NCBI GenBank assembly: GCA_001464955.1
Contig: LNEM01000030.1
Location: forward strand, 992,001 to 1,056,000
Length of the DNA: 64,000 bases
Direction of reading: 5' to 3'
From: Rhizobiales bacterium Ga0077537
GTDB taxonomy: Bacteria > Pseudomonadota > Alphaproteobacteria > Rhizobiales > Hyphomicrobiaceae
Positions 1 through 9,587 of this stretch are shown here, piece by piece. The notes below the pieces were generated by a model. That model did no database searches and was not told where the DNA came from. It saw nothing but the letters and a program-made list of their open reading frames with translations. The translations under genes were made by a program, and so were the position numbers. Position 1 is the stretch's first letter. Each line of letters opens with the position of its first letter.

Positions 1-204
1 CGTCGAATGCCCGACATACGACAGCCGCACCTCGCCGAACTTGAGCTCCGCGAGTTCGAGCCGGGCCTTCTGGACAAACCGGAAGCCGGGCGCCTCGGCG
101 ACGGCGATGCACCGGTCCTCCGCGGCAATGGCGGGTTTCACGAGCCCGACGAGGCCCACCATCAGGATGATCAACGCGTGCAGGCTTCGCGATACCGACG
201 TCAT
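1..204 (-). CDS. Secreted MBL-fold (metallo-beta-lactamase-like) hydrolase, N-terminal fragment
   Basis: This frame is open from an ATG at 204 to the window edge (68 codons), so the gene continues to the left. Residues 1-28 look like a signal peptide: Arg at residue 6, a hydrophobic core rich in Leu, Ile and Val, then a PAIAA cleavage region. The last residues visible, VRLSYVGHST, match the first strand and conserved GHS/T turn of UlaG-like or RomA-like MBL-fold hydrolases. The zinc ligands (HxHxDH) would lie beyond the edge, so the fold assignment rests on a short motif and the substrate cannot be guessed. The stop of the adjacent CoA transferase gene is 14 nt upstream on the same strand, so the two are probably co-transcribed. 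Confidence 0.6.
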   Translation of the reverse strand, partial: MTSVSRSLHALIILMVGLVGLVKPAIAAEDRCIAVAEAPGFRFVQKARLELAELKFGEVRLSYVGHST

Positions 205-218
205 CCGCGCCTCCCGTT

Positions 219-1430
219 TCAACCCGTTGCACCGCTCTCCCGGAGAGCCGTGATCTCTTGTGCCGAAAGCCCGGCTTCGGCGAGCACGTCATCCGTATGC
301 TGGCCGACGCTCGGCCCGGCCGTGGCGACACGCGGCGCAACGCCCGCGATCTCGAACGGCGAGGCGATCGTGCGCGGCATCTCGGCGATATCCGTCGCAA
401 CGACGGCCTTCGCCGCCACCGCTTGCACGTCGGTGGGCAGATCTTGGGCCTTGCCGATCAAGGCGTGCGTCAGCTTGGCAGCCGCCATCGCGTCGTGCCA
501 CTCCTCCCAGCTTCTCGACTTGAGGATTGGATCGAGAATGGCCGTCAACTCGCGCGCGTGCCGGCGCCGCTCCGCCGTCGTGCGAAACCGGGGATCATCG
601 AGCAGCGCGGTGTTGCCGAGCACGCGGCAGAGGTGCGGGAACGCTGCGTCTTCGTTGACGAGCGACAGCAGCATCCAGCGCCCGTCCCGCGTCTCGTAGT
701 AGTTCGCGAGCGCACTGCGCGGCGTGTCGCGCGGCGGGCGTGGCCCGATGTAGGCGTCGACCAGGGCCGCCTGCGCCATCACGCCGTTCGACCACAGGCC
801 GTTGGCGTAAAGCGAGGTCGCGACCATGGCCCCCTCGCCGGTCCGCGCCCGCTGCAGGAGCGCCATGAGGATGGCGCTGACGAGGCTCATGGATGAGGCG
901 CGATCGCCCTGGGCCGGCAGCGGCACGCCCGGCGGCTGGCCGTCGTAGCGGCCGAGATCCGAGATGCCCGACCGCCCGAAGTAGGCGTTGGAATCGAAGC
1001 CCTGCTGGTCCTTGTCGGGCCCGGCCTCGCCGTAGCCGGTGAACGACGCGTAGACGAGCCTTGGATTGCGTGCCTTCACATCATCATAGCGAAGCCGCAA
1101 CCGCTCTCGCACGGGATGGGGAAAATTGGTGATGAGCACGTCGGCCCACCCGATCAGGTGATCGAGGGCCGCGCGTCCGGCGGGATGCTTGAGATCCAGC
1201 GCGACGGACCGTTTGTTGCGCGCGTCGAGATGCCAGAGATAGTTGACGTCCGACTTCGGCACGCTCGGCAGTGATGCGCCGTTGCGCCGATGCGGATCGC
1301 CCTCTCCGGGCTGCTCGACCTTGACGACGTCGGCGCCGTAGTCGCCAAGGACGACGGCGGCAGCCGGTGCAGCGATCCAGGTCGCCACGTCGAGAACCTT
1401 CACGCCGTCGAGCGGCCAGGGTGGCGTCAT
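219..1430 (-). CDS. Class III CoA-transferase (CaiB/BaiF family)
   Basis: A 403-residue protein, the usual length for the family. The N-terminus has the typical LDGVKVLDVATWIAAP start and the GDYGADVVKVEQPGEGDP nucleotide/CoA-binding stretch (residues 29-46), followed by NKRSVALDLK (72-81), a hallmark of formyl-CoA transferase-like enzymes. Asp176 in the QGDRASS segment aligns with the catalytic Asp that forms the acyl-aspartyl anhydride in formyl-CoA transferase. These enzymes move CoA between an acyl-CoA donor and a carboxylic acid in the cytoplasm. The acid cannot be deduced; the family covers oxalate, carnitine, bile acids, mesaconate and 2-methylacyl substrates. It probably heads the operon with the MBL-fold gene downstream. 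Confidence 0.88.
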   Translation of the reverse strand: MTPPWPLDGVKVLDVATWIAAPAAAVVLGDYGADVVKVEQPGEGDPHRRNGASLPSVPKSDVNYLWHLDARNKRSVALDLKHPAGRAALDHLIGWADVLITNFPHPVRERLRLRYDDVKARNPRLVYASFTGYGEAGPDKDQQGFDSNAYFGRSGISDLGRYDGQPPGVPLPAQGDRASSMSLVSAILMALLQRARTGEGAMVATSLYANGLWSNGVMAQAALVDAYIGPRPPRDTPRSALANYYETRDGRWMLLSLVNEDAAFPHLCRVLGNTALLDDPRFRTTAERRRHARELTAILDPILKSRSWEEWHDAMAAAKLTHALIGKAQDLPTDVQAVAAKAVVATDIAEMPRTIASPFEIAGVAPRVATAGPSVGQHTDDVLAEAGLSAQEITALRESGATG

Positions 1431-1608
1431 CGCGTGTCGAACTCACTTCTGCCTGCACCTTTTCGGAACCGTACCGCGACTTGTGCGTGACCGGGAAGCC
1501 CGTTTCCGCGGCAGCCGTCTGCCCGGCCCGCCGGCTGGCCTCGTCGTCCGCCTTCCTTTCGCGGACAAGTTCCTTTAGCTACGTGCTGAAGCGACGGAGC
1601 CCGCGACG

Positions 1609-2694
1609 ATGCGTCAGGTGAATGCCATTGATTTCTGGCGCGGCTACGCCCTCGTCGCGATCTTCATAAATCATATCCCGAACAACGTTTTCGAGCGATT
1701 CACACACAAGAACTATTCGCTGTCGGACTCGGCCGAGCTGTTCGTTTTTCTCGCCGGCTGGTCGTTGCGCCATATCGTCGGACCACCGGAGGACCCGCGT
1801 GCGACCGGCGACCTGCTCACCAGATTGTTGGGACGCGCCTTCACGCTCTATGTGGCGCAGATGGCGATGGTGCTGATCGCCATCGCGATGCTGGCCGCCG
1901 CCTCGATCGCGCTCGACAACCCGTTGTTCCTCGAGTGGCACAACGCGGCCGCCGTCTTCTACGACCCGGTGCGGGCGCACATCGGCCTCGTGACCCTCAG
2001 CCACCAGCTCGGCTACTTCGACATCCTGCCGCTCTATGTCGTCCTGCTGACGTTGGCGCCGCTGATCGCCCTCGTGCATCGATGGGCACCCAGCTTTCTG
2101 CTGCCGGTGTCGTTCACGATCTACCTGATGAGCCTCGTTCTCGAGATCACCGTCCCGACATGGCCCGTTGCCGGCCAGTGGTTCTTCAATCCTCTGTGCT
2201 GGCAGCTGATCTTCGTCCTCGGCTTCTCCATGAGCCGCGAGCGCGGACCCGGCGGGTTTGTGCGCCGCAACATCGGGTGGATCCGTTGGGTCGCGCTGCC
2301 GCTGCTCGTGCTCTTCACGATCAAGAGTATCTTTAACCTCACTTGGGACCCGACCAAGGTTCCCGAGCCGAAGCTTTTGTTCATCGTTGGCAAGACTTTC
2401 CTAACTCCTGTAAGACTGCTGCAGTTTCTGGTGCTGGTCGCAGTCTTCTCGGCAATTTATCCGTTGCTGGAGCGGAGTGTCCCGAGGGTGGTGAGCTTCC
2501 TTGCTCTGCTGGGGCGCAACTCGTTGCCGGTCTTCTGCATCGGTTCCCTCCTGAGCCTCGCAGGGCAGATCGTGCGCTATGCCTCCGGTGGCGGGATGGT
2601 GGTCGACACGATGCTGGTTGGCAGTGGCTTGGCGATCATGGGCTTTGTAGGCTGGGTGACGGAATGGCGTTCTCGCAGGGAAAAGGCCCGATGA
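1609..2694 (+). CDS. opgC: OpgC-family integral membrane acyltransferase
   Basis: A 361-residue polytopic membrane protein with about ten hydrophobic segments. The N-terminal signature is that of the OpgC family: AIDFWRGYALVAIFINHIPN followed by the FERFTHKNYSLSDSAELFVFLAGW region. OpgC proteins transfer succinyl groups onto osmoregulated periplasmic glucans, and relatives modify other envelope glycans. The start ATG at 1609 follows a GGAG about ten bases upstream. The stop overlaps the next start in an ATGA, so the downstream SGNH-like gene is translationally coupled. Pairing of a membrane acyltransferase with a periplasmic SGNH-type protein suggests they act on the same envelope substrate. 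The family is clear; the glucan and acyl group are not shown by the sequence. Confidence 0.85.
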   Translation: MRQVNAIDFWRGYALVAIFINHIPNNVFERFTHKNYSLSDSAELFVFLAGWSLRHIVGPPEDPRATGDLLTRLLGRAFTLYVAQMAMVLIAIAMLAAASIALDNPLFLEWHNAAAVFYDPVRAHIGLVTLSHQLGYFDILPLYVVLLTLAPLIALVHRWAPSFLLPVSFTIYLMSLVLEITVPTWPVAGQWFFNPLCWQLIFVLGFSMSRERGPGGFVRRNIGWIRWVALPLLVLFTIKSIFNLTWDPTKVPEPKLLFIVGKTFLTPVRLLQFLVLVAVFSAIYPLLERSVPRVVSFLALLGRNSLPVFCIGSLLSLAGQIVRYASGGGMVVDTMLVGSGLAIMGFVGWVTEWRSRREKAR

Positions 2695-3506
2695 TCGGTC
2701 TCTTCGCGCTCGTCGTTGGTCTCTGGCTGGGAACGCCATCGGCCGTGGCGTCCGATACGGAACCCGCGACTCGCCCGGCAGACGGCATTCCCCGCATGTG
2801 TGCCGACGCAGCCGAGGCCACACGAACCCTCGCCAATCTCCCGTTCACGTCGAAGGCCATCCGCGAGCGCAAGAAAATCCGCGTGCTCGCCATGGGCGCG
2901 ACGCCGTTGAACGAGCGCGACCAGACGAAGGGCCAGTATTCGCTGGTGGAGCAGTCTCTCGAGCGCACGCTGAAGGGGCTCGAGGTCCAGATCCTGGACT
3001 ATGGCGTCTCCGGGGAGTTGGCTGGCGCCGGCTTCGCCCGCATCCGGAACCAGGTGGCGCTCGATCAACCCGATCTCCTGTTCTGGCAGGTCGGCGTTGC
3101 GGACGCGCTGGCCCTCACCCCGCCGGAAGACTTCAAGCAGACCCTGACCGAGACGGTGAAATGGCTGCGAGAACATGATGTCGACGTGGTTCTGATCGGA
3201 CTTCGCTATCAGCGAGCGCTCCGGAAGGACCCGAACTACCAGAAGATCCGCGACGCGATCCGCGATGTGATCCGCGAGCAGGACATCCTTCGCATCGGCC
3301 ACTATGAGGCCATCGAAGCGCTCGATCTGCTGAAGCGGCAGGACGGGGAGCCGGTCACGGAACTGGACCTGACAGACGCCGGCACCAACTGTGTGGCCGA
3401 CTTCCTCAGCCGGGCACTGGCCGTGGGCCTGTTCGGAAAGTCCGGCAAGGGCGGTCTGCCCGCCACGGGAGTCCCGGCGGCTGGCAAAGGTGAGTCGCCC
3501 CGCTGA
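2691..3506 (+). CDS. Secreted SGNH-hydrolase-like protein, apparently degenerate, coupled to opgC
   Basis: A 271-residue protein starting at the ATG of an ATGA overlap with opgC. Residues 1-20 form a signal peptide ending ...SAVAS. The body has the SGNH layout: KIRVLAMGATPL where a GDSL block would sit, a long helix, DLLFWQVGVADAL where block III (GxND) is expected, DVVLIGLRY, and a final LTDAGTNCVADFLSRAL segment like block V. However the block I Ser is not obvious (Gly-Ala-Thr), block III has Ala-Asp rather than Asn-Asp, and the catalytic His normally before LTDAG is Asp. I read it as an SGNH fold that has lost or changed its catalytic residues, perhaps a binding partner or noncanonical transferase for the OpgC substrate. 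Alternative: an unrelated flavodoxin-like fold. Confidence 0.6.
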   Translation: MIGLFALVVGLWLGTPSAVASDTEPATRPADGIPRMCADAAEATRTLANLPFTSKAIRERKKIRVLAMGATPLNERDQTKGQYSLVEQSLERTLKGLEVQILDYGVSGELAGAGFARIRNQVALDQPDLLFWQVGVADALALTPPEDFKQTLTETVKWLREHDVDVVLIGLRYQRALRKDPNYQKIRDAIRDVIREQDILRIGHYEAIEALDLLKRQDGEPVTELDLTDAGTNCVADFLSRALAVGLFGKSGKGGLPATGVPAAGKGESPR

Positions 3507-4517
<1,011 letters not shown>

Positions 4518-4559
4518 AGCCGCCTTGGCTAGTCAGCAACGGGCGTCGAGCTTCGCGCT

Positions 4560-5306
4560 CTACTCCGAGCCGGACTTTATCGCATCGACGAGTTCGATCA
4601 GGCGCGCCAGCACGAGGTCCGCTTCTGCAGCGAGGACATCGCGCGGCGTGGTGCCGCCCTCGATGCCGATCCTGAGACCGGCCCCGGCTCGCCGCGCCAT
4701 CTCGAGATCGTGCACGGCGTCACCCACCACGGCGATCTCGCCGATGGGAAGACCGACCGCGGCCGCAAATGCCAGTGCCATGCCGGGTCCGGGCTTGGCG
4801 CCGTGCCCGCTGTCGCAACCGGCCACGAACACCATGGCGTCCATCACACCGGCATGACGCCCAAGAGACGCGTCTATCCCGGCGCGCGTGTCGTTGCTGG
4901 CGATACCCATGGTGACGCCCGCCGCGGAAAGCGCCGCCAACGTCTCGTAGACGCCATCCGCTAGGGCCGAGTGTTGCGCGCCGGCCGTCTCGAAGATTTG
5001 GGCGATCGTATCCGCTAGGCCGCCCGGCGTCGCCGCACCGAGCAGCTCCTCGAACGCTGCGGCGACGTCGTGATGCGTTCCGGCTGCAAAGGGCGAGCCG
5101 GCATCGACGGTGTGGGTCAGCGGGCACTGGCCGGCGCGCACCATCAGACGGTGGGCGAGCGCCTCGTCGCCGCGCGCGGCCATGAAGGCGACCTCGCGAT
5201 TGATGGGCGTCCAGGTCCGGCCATAGTCGAGGAGTGTGCCGTCCTTGTCGAACAGAACGCCACGGATACGCGGTTGAGGACGCCCGGCTTTCCCGTTGCT
5301 TGTCAT
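4560..5306 (-). CDS. HAD-superfamily phosphatase (phosphoglycolate phosphatase-like)
   Basis: A 248-residue cytoplasmic protein. HAD motif I is FDKDGTLLDY near residues 18-27, motif II is the Ser of ASNDTRAG, motif III is the Lys of AKPGP, and motif IV is VVGDAVHDLEMARRAG. An alpha-helical cap sits between motifs I and II, as in Gph-type subfamily IA enzymes. The start is the ATG at 5306, which overlaps the stop of the E1-like gene upstream by 4 nt; longer in-frame starts would run through that gene. Translational coupling to a ThiF/MoeB-like adenylyltransferase is unusual and could mean the two share a pathway. Phosphoglycolate phosphatase is possible but not proven. Confidence 0.8.
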   Translation of the reverse strand: MTSNGKAGRPQPRIRGVLFDKDGTLLDYGRTWTPINREVAFMAARGDEALAHRLMVRAGQCPLTHTVDAGSPFAAGTHHDVAAAFEELLGAATPGGLADTIAQIFETAGAQHSALADGVYETLAALSAAGVTMGIASNDTRAGIDASLGRHAGVMDAMVFVAGCDSGHGAKPGPGMALAFAAAVGLPIGEIAVVGDAVHDLEMARRAGAGLRIGIEGGTTPRDVLAAEADLVLARLIELVDAIKSGSE

Positions 5307-6172
5307 GCGCCAGCCGGTTGATCGGCGAGGCAGACGGCGCCGTGCGTGCCGCCGGCGCCAGTCCGATGGTGTGACAGGTCCGTCATGGTCGCCGCCTCTC
5401 CGGAAAGCGGATTGCCCTTGTCCCATCCGTAGCGGATCTGCTCGAAACGCGCGCTGAGCGCGTCGTAGATCATCAGGCGTCCGACGAGCCCCTCGCCGAT
5501 CCCGATGAGCTCCTTCAGCACTTCCGTCGCCTGCAGCGTCCCGACGACTCCGACCACGGCACCGAGCACGCCGACCTCCGCACAATTGGCGACCGTGTCC
5601 GCCGGCGGCGCTTCTGGAAACAGACACCGGTACGTGGGATTGGGGGTGCCGTCCGCCCGCGCCTCGTAGGGCTTGAATGTCGTGATGTAGCCATCGAAGG
5701 GCCCGACGGCCGCGAACACGAGCGGCCGGCGCGCCAGATGGCAGGCGTCAGAGACGAGGTACCGCGTCGCGAAGTTGTCGGAACCGTCCGCGACGATGTC
5801 GTATGCGGAGATGAGGTCCATCGCGTTGTCGGCGTCGAGCCGCGTGCGATGAGAGACCACCTCCACGTGCGGATTGAGCCGGCCGATCATGTCTCGCCCG
5901 CTGTCCACCTTGGCCCGCCCGACCTGGCCGGTATCATGGAGGATCTGCCGCTGCAGGTTCGAGAGCGAGACGGTATCGTCGTCGACAAGCCCGATCGTGC
6001 CGACGCCGGCTGCAGCGAGGTACATGGCGAGAGGACTACCGAGGCCGCCCGCGCCGATGAGCAGGACGCGTGCGGCCTTGAGCTTCTGCTGGCCCTGCCC
6101 GCCGACGTCCTTGAGGACGAGGTGGCGCTTGTACCGTTCGATTTCTGCCGGAGTGAGGGGAGTGCTTGTCAT
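5303..6172 (-). CDS. E1-like adenylyltransferase, HesA/MoeB/ThiF family
   Basis: A 289-residue protein. It has the family N-terminus (ERYKRHLVLKDVGGQGQQKL), the ATP-binding GAGGLGSP loop near residues 40-47, DDDTVSLSNLQRQILH with the conserved Arg, and GSDNFATRYLVSDAC. These enzymes adenylate the C-terminal Gly-Gly of a ubiquitin-like sulfur carrier (MoaD, ThiS) for molybdopterin or thiamine synthesis. It lacks the C-terminal rhodanese domain of MoeBR proteins, and I do not see the paired CxxC zinc ligands of E. coli MoeB. No moaD or thiS lies next to it; the coupled neighbour is a HAD phosphatase. The ATG at 6172 was chosen because it directly precedes the conserved TPLTPAEIERY start. Confidence 0.88.
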   Translation of the reverse strand: MTSTPLTPAEIERYKRHLVLKDVGGQGQQKLKAARVLLIGAGGLGSPLAMYLAAAGVGTIGLVDDDTVSLSNLQRQILHDTGQVGRAKVDSGRDMIGRLNPHVEVVSHRTRLDADNAMDLISAYDIVADGSDNFATRYLVSDACHLARRPLVFAAVGPFDGYITTFKPYEARADGTPNPTYRCLFPEAPPADTVANCAEVGVLGAVVGVVGTLQATEVLKELIGIGEGLVGRLMIYDALSARFEQIRYGWDKGNPLSGEAATMTDLSHHRTGAGGTHGAVCLADQPAGA

Positions 6173-6236
6173 GTCGGGACTGTAGACCACTCGGGGCGAG
6201 CCCAAAAGACCCGCCCCCTGCATTCGATCCTGCCGG

Positions 6237-7832
6237 TCACTTGTCGAGCCAGACCTGATCGTACCGCCAGCTGTTGTAGATCGAGTTCTCGGGCTGGACG
6301 TGCCCCTTCACGTGCGGCTGCCAGCAGGTGGCGTTGTTGCCGTGATAAATGATCGGCCGGGCCACGTCCTCGACGAGGATGCGCTCGATCTGCCACACGA
6401 TCTCCTTGCGCTTGGCGGGATCGAATTCCTGCGATTGCTGGTCGAGCAGCTTGTCGACCTCGGCGTTGCAATACTTCGCGAAGTTCGCCGGTGAATTGCA
6501 CTGGAAGCCCATGCTGAGCACGCCGTCCGGATCGTCGACGCCTGCGCCAGCCAGGTTGAGCGCGACCTGATAGTTCCGCGAAAAGAGCCGATTGTACCAT
6601 TGCGAGGACTCGACGATGTCCAGCGTCGCCTCGAAATGGATCTTGTTGAGCTGGTCGACCAGGATCACGGCCGGATCACGGAAATTGTTGAAGTCGCGCG
6701 TCGCGACCTTCACTTTCAACTTCTTGTTTGGCCCATAGCCCAGGCTTTCCATCAGCTTGATGGCTTCCGCGCGCTGCTTCTCGGGATCGCCGTAGCCGAG
6801 CAGCTTCGCCAACTCCTCCTTCGGCATCCCCCATTTGCCCTCGGGCGGCGCCTGCATGTTGACGGCGAGGAACGTCTTGCCGTGTCCGAGAATATCGATG
6901 AACGCCTGCCGATCGATCGCGAGCGCCATTGCGCGCCGGAGCTGGGGATTGCTGAACGGCTCGACATCCCGATTGACCAGGAGATGCGTGGTGACGTTCG
7001 TCGGCCTGAGCTGACAGATCGCCTGGGGCGCGCTCTTCGCAATGTCGCCCATCAGCGGAATGGTGATGTCCGCCGAGCGCGTCATGTCGAATTCGCCTGT
7101 CGAGAAAGCGAGGATGCGTGTCGAGCGACTGGTGACGATGCGCCATTCGATGCCGTCGAGATAGGGTTTCCCCTTGTCCCAATAGTCAGGATTGCGCGTC
7201 AGGGAGACGCTCTGGTTGCTCTTGAATTCGACGAACTTGAAGGGACCCGTGCCGATCGGCGTCGTGCGCATCGTCTTGCCGTCGACGTGGCAGGGGATGA
7301 GCCCCGTGTAGCCCGACGCCAGCATCGAGAGCAGCGAGACTTGTGGCACCTTCAGGTGGAACGTCGCCTCGTGATCGCCGTTGACCGTGACTTCGGTCAG
7401 GTTCTCGTACCAGGCGCTCCGTGGGTTGCGCCGGAAGTAGTTCGCTTCCTTGCCGTTGAGCCGATGGAAGGTGCACGCCACGTCCTTCGCGGTGAACGGC
7501 TGCCCGTCGTGCCACTTCACGCCTTCGCGCAGCTTGAAGGTGAGCTTCGTTTTCGTGGCGTCCCACTGCCAGCTCGTCGCGAGTTCCGGAATGATCGTTG
7601 AGGCGTCGTTGCTGACCTTCGTCGGATCGAAACGGACGAGGTTGCTGTGGACGGCCGCGAACGGGTGCACGACCTCGATCGTCGTTTCTTCGTGGAGCGA
7701 CGTGCTGGGCGGATTGGTCGTCAGGTAGGCGCGGAGCGTTCCTCCACTCTTCTGGGCATCGACGGCCGTTGGCGCCACCGCGACAGCGAGCACGGCAGCG
7801 CTACCGATTATGGAGAGCGCGACTTTGGACAT
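6237..7832 (-). CDS. ABC-transporter substrate-binding protein, peptide/nickel family 5
   Basis: A 531-residue secreted solute-binding protein. Residues 1-26 are a signal peptide (MSKVALSIIGSAAV... ending VDAQ). Family SBP_bac_5 features are present: GGTLRAYLTTNP at the mature N-terminus, PELATSWQWDATKTKLTFKL (the domain signature 'LAxSWxxxxdgxxxxFxLR'), GVKWHDGQPFTAKDVACTF, and YGPNKKLKVKV. The family binds oligopeptides, dipeptides, nickel, haem or opines in the periplasm. No permease or ATPase gene is adjacent, so its transporter is encoded elsewhere or it acts as an orphan receptor. The start at 7832 has a GGGAGG ribosome-binding site five bases upstream. Confidence 0.9.
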   Translation of the reverse strand: MSKVALSIIGSAAVLAVAVAPTAVDAQKSGGTLRAYLTTNPPSTSLHEETTIEVVHPFAAVHSNLVRFDPTKVSNDASTIIPELATSWQWDATKTKLTFKLREGVKWHDGQPFTAKDVACTFHRLNGKEANYFRRNPRSAWYENLTEVTVNGDHEATFHLKVPQVSLLSMLASGYTGLIPCHVDGKTMRTTPIGTGPFKFVEFKSNQSVSLTRNPDYWDKGKPYLDGIEWRIVTSRSTRILAFSTGEFDMTRSADITIPLMGDIAKSAPQAICQLRPTNVTTHLLVNRDVEPFSNPQLRRAMALAIDRQAFIDILGHGKTFLAVNMQAPPEGKWGMPKEELAKLLGYGDPEKQRAEAIKLMESLGYGPNKKLKVKVATRDFNNFRDPAVILVDQLNKIHFEATLDIVESSQWYNRLFSRNYQVALNLAGAGVDDPDGVLSMGFQCNSPANFAKYCNAEVDKLLDQQSQEFDPAKRKEIVWQIERILVEDVARPIIYHGNNATCWQPHVKGHVQPENSIYNSWRYDQVWLDK

Positions 7833-8063
7833 GAGAACCTCCCGGAGAGTTTTTCGACCCGGCTGTGTCGCCGGTGCCCTGCATCGGATTGCGCGCGCTC
7901 GACGGCTGCGAAGCGCATGAAAACATGGCATATCTGCTGTGCCGCCATGCCGGTCCGGCGAATGCACGATCGGAACCGTTGGGCAATGCTGGACCAAATC
8001 CAGACGTCCGTCACGGGCTATTCGTCGAAGCGATCGAGGGACCGCGGCGGGTGTTGGTTGCAG

Positions 8064-9302
8064 TCACGATCCGGCGGTGAGCCTGCGGCCCTCGCTTGCA
8101 AGCGATCTCCGCCACACGATGACGAGACCGCAGAGAATGAGCAGATTGAGCAGGTTGGCGGCGAGGCCCGTGGCGAACGCTGGCCCGTAAGAGCCGACCT
8201 TGTCGTAGATCACGCCGGCGATCCATCCGCCCGCGGCCATGCCCGTGGTCCCGGTCAGCAGCAGGGCCGGCATGCGCCAGGCCGCTTCGCTGGCGGGGAA
8301 GAGGTTCCGCGCCGTCAAGAGGTAGGCGGGAATGAGCCCGCTGAACCCGAGGCCGAACGCGGCTGCGACGGCGAACAGCCCGGCCTCGTCCTGCGTGACC
8401 AGAAAGCCCGTCACGGCGAGCGCTTGTGCGGCAGAGCATGTCAGCAACGTCAGCAGTCCCCCGATCCGATCTGACATCCACCCCCAGAACTGCCGTGAAA
8501 TGAAGGCGCACACGAGCAGCAGCGACAGCATCGCCGCGCCCCTGGCGGGCGCGATGCCGAGATCGCCACAGAAAGCGATCAGATGCGCCGACGGCATTGC
8601 CATCGGAATGCAGCAGAGGAACGACGCGATCGCGAGCAGCGCGAACAGCACGTTCGGCGGCAGCCCGAGGAGGCGCGGCGGCGGCGCTCCCGCGGCGCGC
8701 ACGATGTCCGCTGGCGGAGCGACGATCGGTGGCGGCTTCAGGATCAGCAACGCGAGCGGCGTGATCACTCCGGCAACCAGAAGGCCGAACCACAGCATCG
8801 TCTGTTGCCATCCCCACGCGGCGATGGCGCGCTCGAAGAGCGGCGGCCAGAAGGCGCCCGCAGCGTACTGCCCGCTCGCGATGAGCGCGACGGCCGTCCC
8901 GCGTTTCGCCTCGAACCAGCGCGAGACATAGACGTAGAGCGGGGCATTGATGGCGCCGAGACCAAGGAGCCCGACGAGAAGTCCGTGCCCGGCATAGAGC
9001 TGCCACGCGGCGCCGAGTGACGACAGCGCGAGACCGGCGCCGACCATCAGCGCCCCGAACGCGACCGTCAGGCGAACCCCGGCCCGCTCCGCCGCAAGCC
9101 CCATGAGCAGACCGCCGATACCGGTCCCGAGCCACGACAAGGCGCTGGCGGCCGACGGTACGGAACGCTCGCCTCCCAGATCTGCGGCGACCGTCTTCAA
9201 GGCTGTGATGACGATGAACGGCGCGCCGAAAGCGATGGAGAGGATCAGCAGGGCCGCGATGGCGATCCGCCACGCTTCGCCGCTATCGATGCCGCGCGTC
9301 AT
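8064..9302 (-). CDS. MFS transporter, oxalate/formate-antiporter-like
   Basis: A 412-residue protein with about twelve hydrophobic helices in two halves joined by a short loop containing PPPIVAPPADIV. Helix 1 begins IAIAALLILSIAFGAPF, and the loop-2/3 region AERAGVRLTVAFGALMVG resembles the GxxxDRxGxR-type MFS motif. The family call is general; relatives include oxalate:formate antiporters and monocarboxylate carriers. The ATG at 9302 is preferred over an upstream one at 9341 because a GGGAGG lies nine bases before it. It lies upstream of, and on the same strand as, the peptide-binding-protein gene, separated by 231 nt in which I see nothing identifiable. Confidence 0.85.
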   Translation of the reverse strand: MTRGIDSGEAWRIAIAALLILSIAFGAPFIVITALKTVAADLGGERSVPSAASALSWLGTGIGGLLMGLAAERAGVRLTVAFGALMVGAGLALSSLGAAWQLYAGHGLLVGLLGLGAINAPLYVYVSRWFEAKRGTAVALIASGQYAAGAFWPPLFERAIAAWGWQQTMLWFGLLVAGVITPLALLILKPPPIVAPPADIVRAAGAPPPRLLGLPPNVLFALLAIASFLCCIPMAMPSAHLIAFCGDLGIAPARGAAMLSLLLVCAFISRQFWGWMSDRIGGLLTLLTCSAAQALAVTGFLVTQDEAGLFAVAAAFGLGFSGLIPAYLLTARNLFPASEAAWRMPALLLTGTTGMAAGGWIAGVIYDKVGSYGPAFATGLAANLLNLLILCGLVIVWRRSLASEGRRLTAGS

Positions 9303-9587
9303 TCCGGCGAGCCTCCCGCGGGGCCGCGCCGCACGCTGCATGACGAGCGGTGGCCGGACCTTGTTGTTCTTGGTCGGAGTGTCACACCGCGCCGGACAGG
9401 ATGGCAAGTCCGGCTGATGGCGCTGGACTGTCCCGGCGTGGCGGATGTGTCGTGCTTGGGCCACATCGGCGCCCCACAGTGGGTGTCAAGGTTGCGCCGG
9501 TAACGAAGCCCCCCTTCGCTCACTGGACAGCAGCCCCTCGCATGCGGCACACCGGATGCTGCGGCGGCACGTGGGAACGGATGCGAG

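Noticed and set aside
9303-9587. Hidden small gene in the MFS/ParA gap
   Set aside because: Short frames lack ribosome-binding sites and motifs; the gap is best read as a divergent promoter region.
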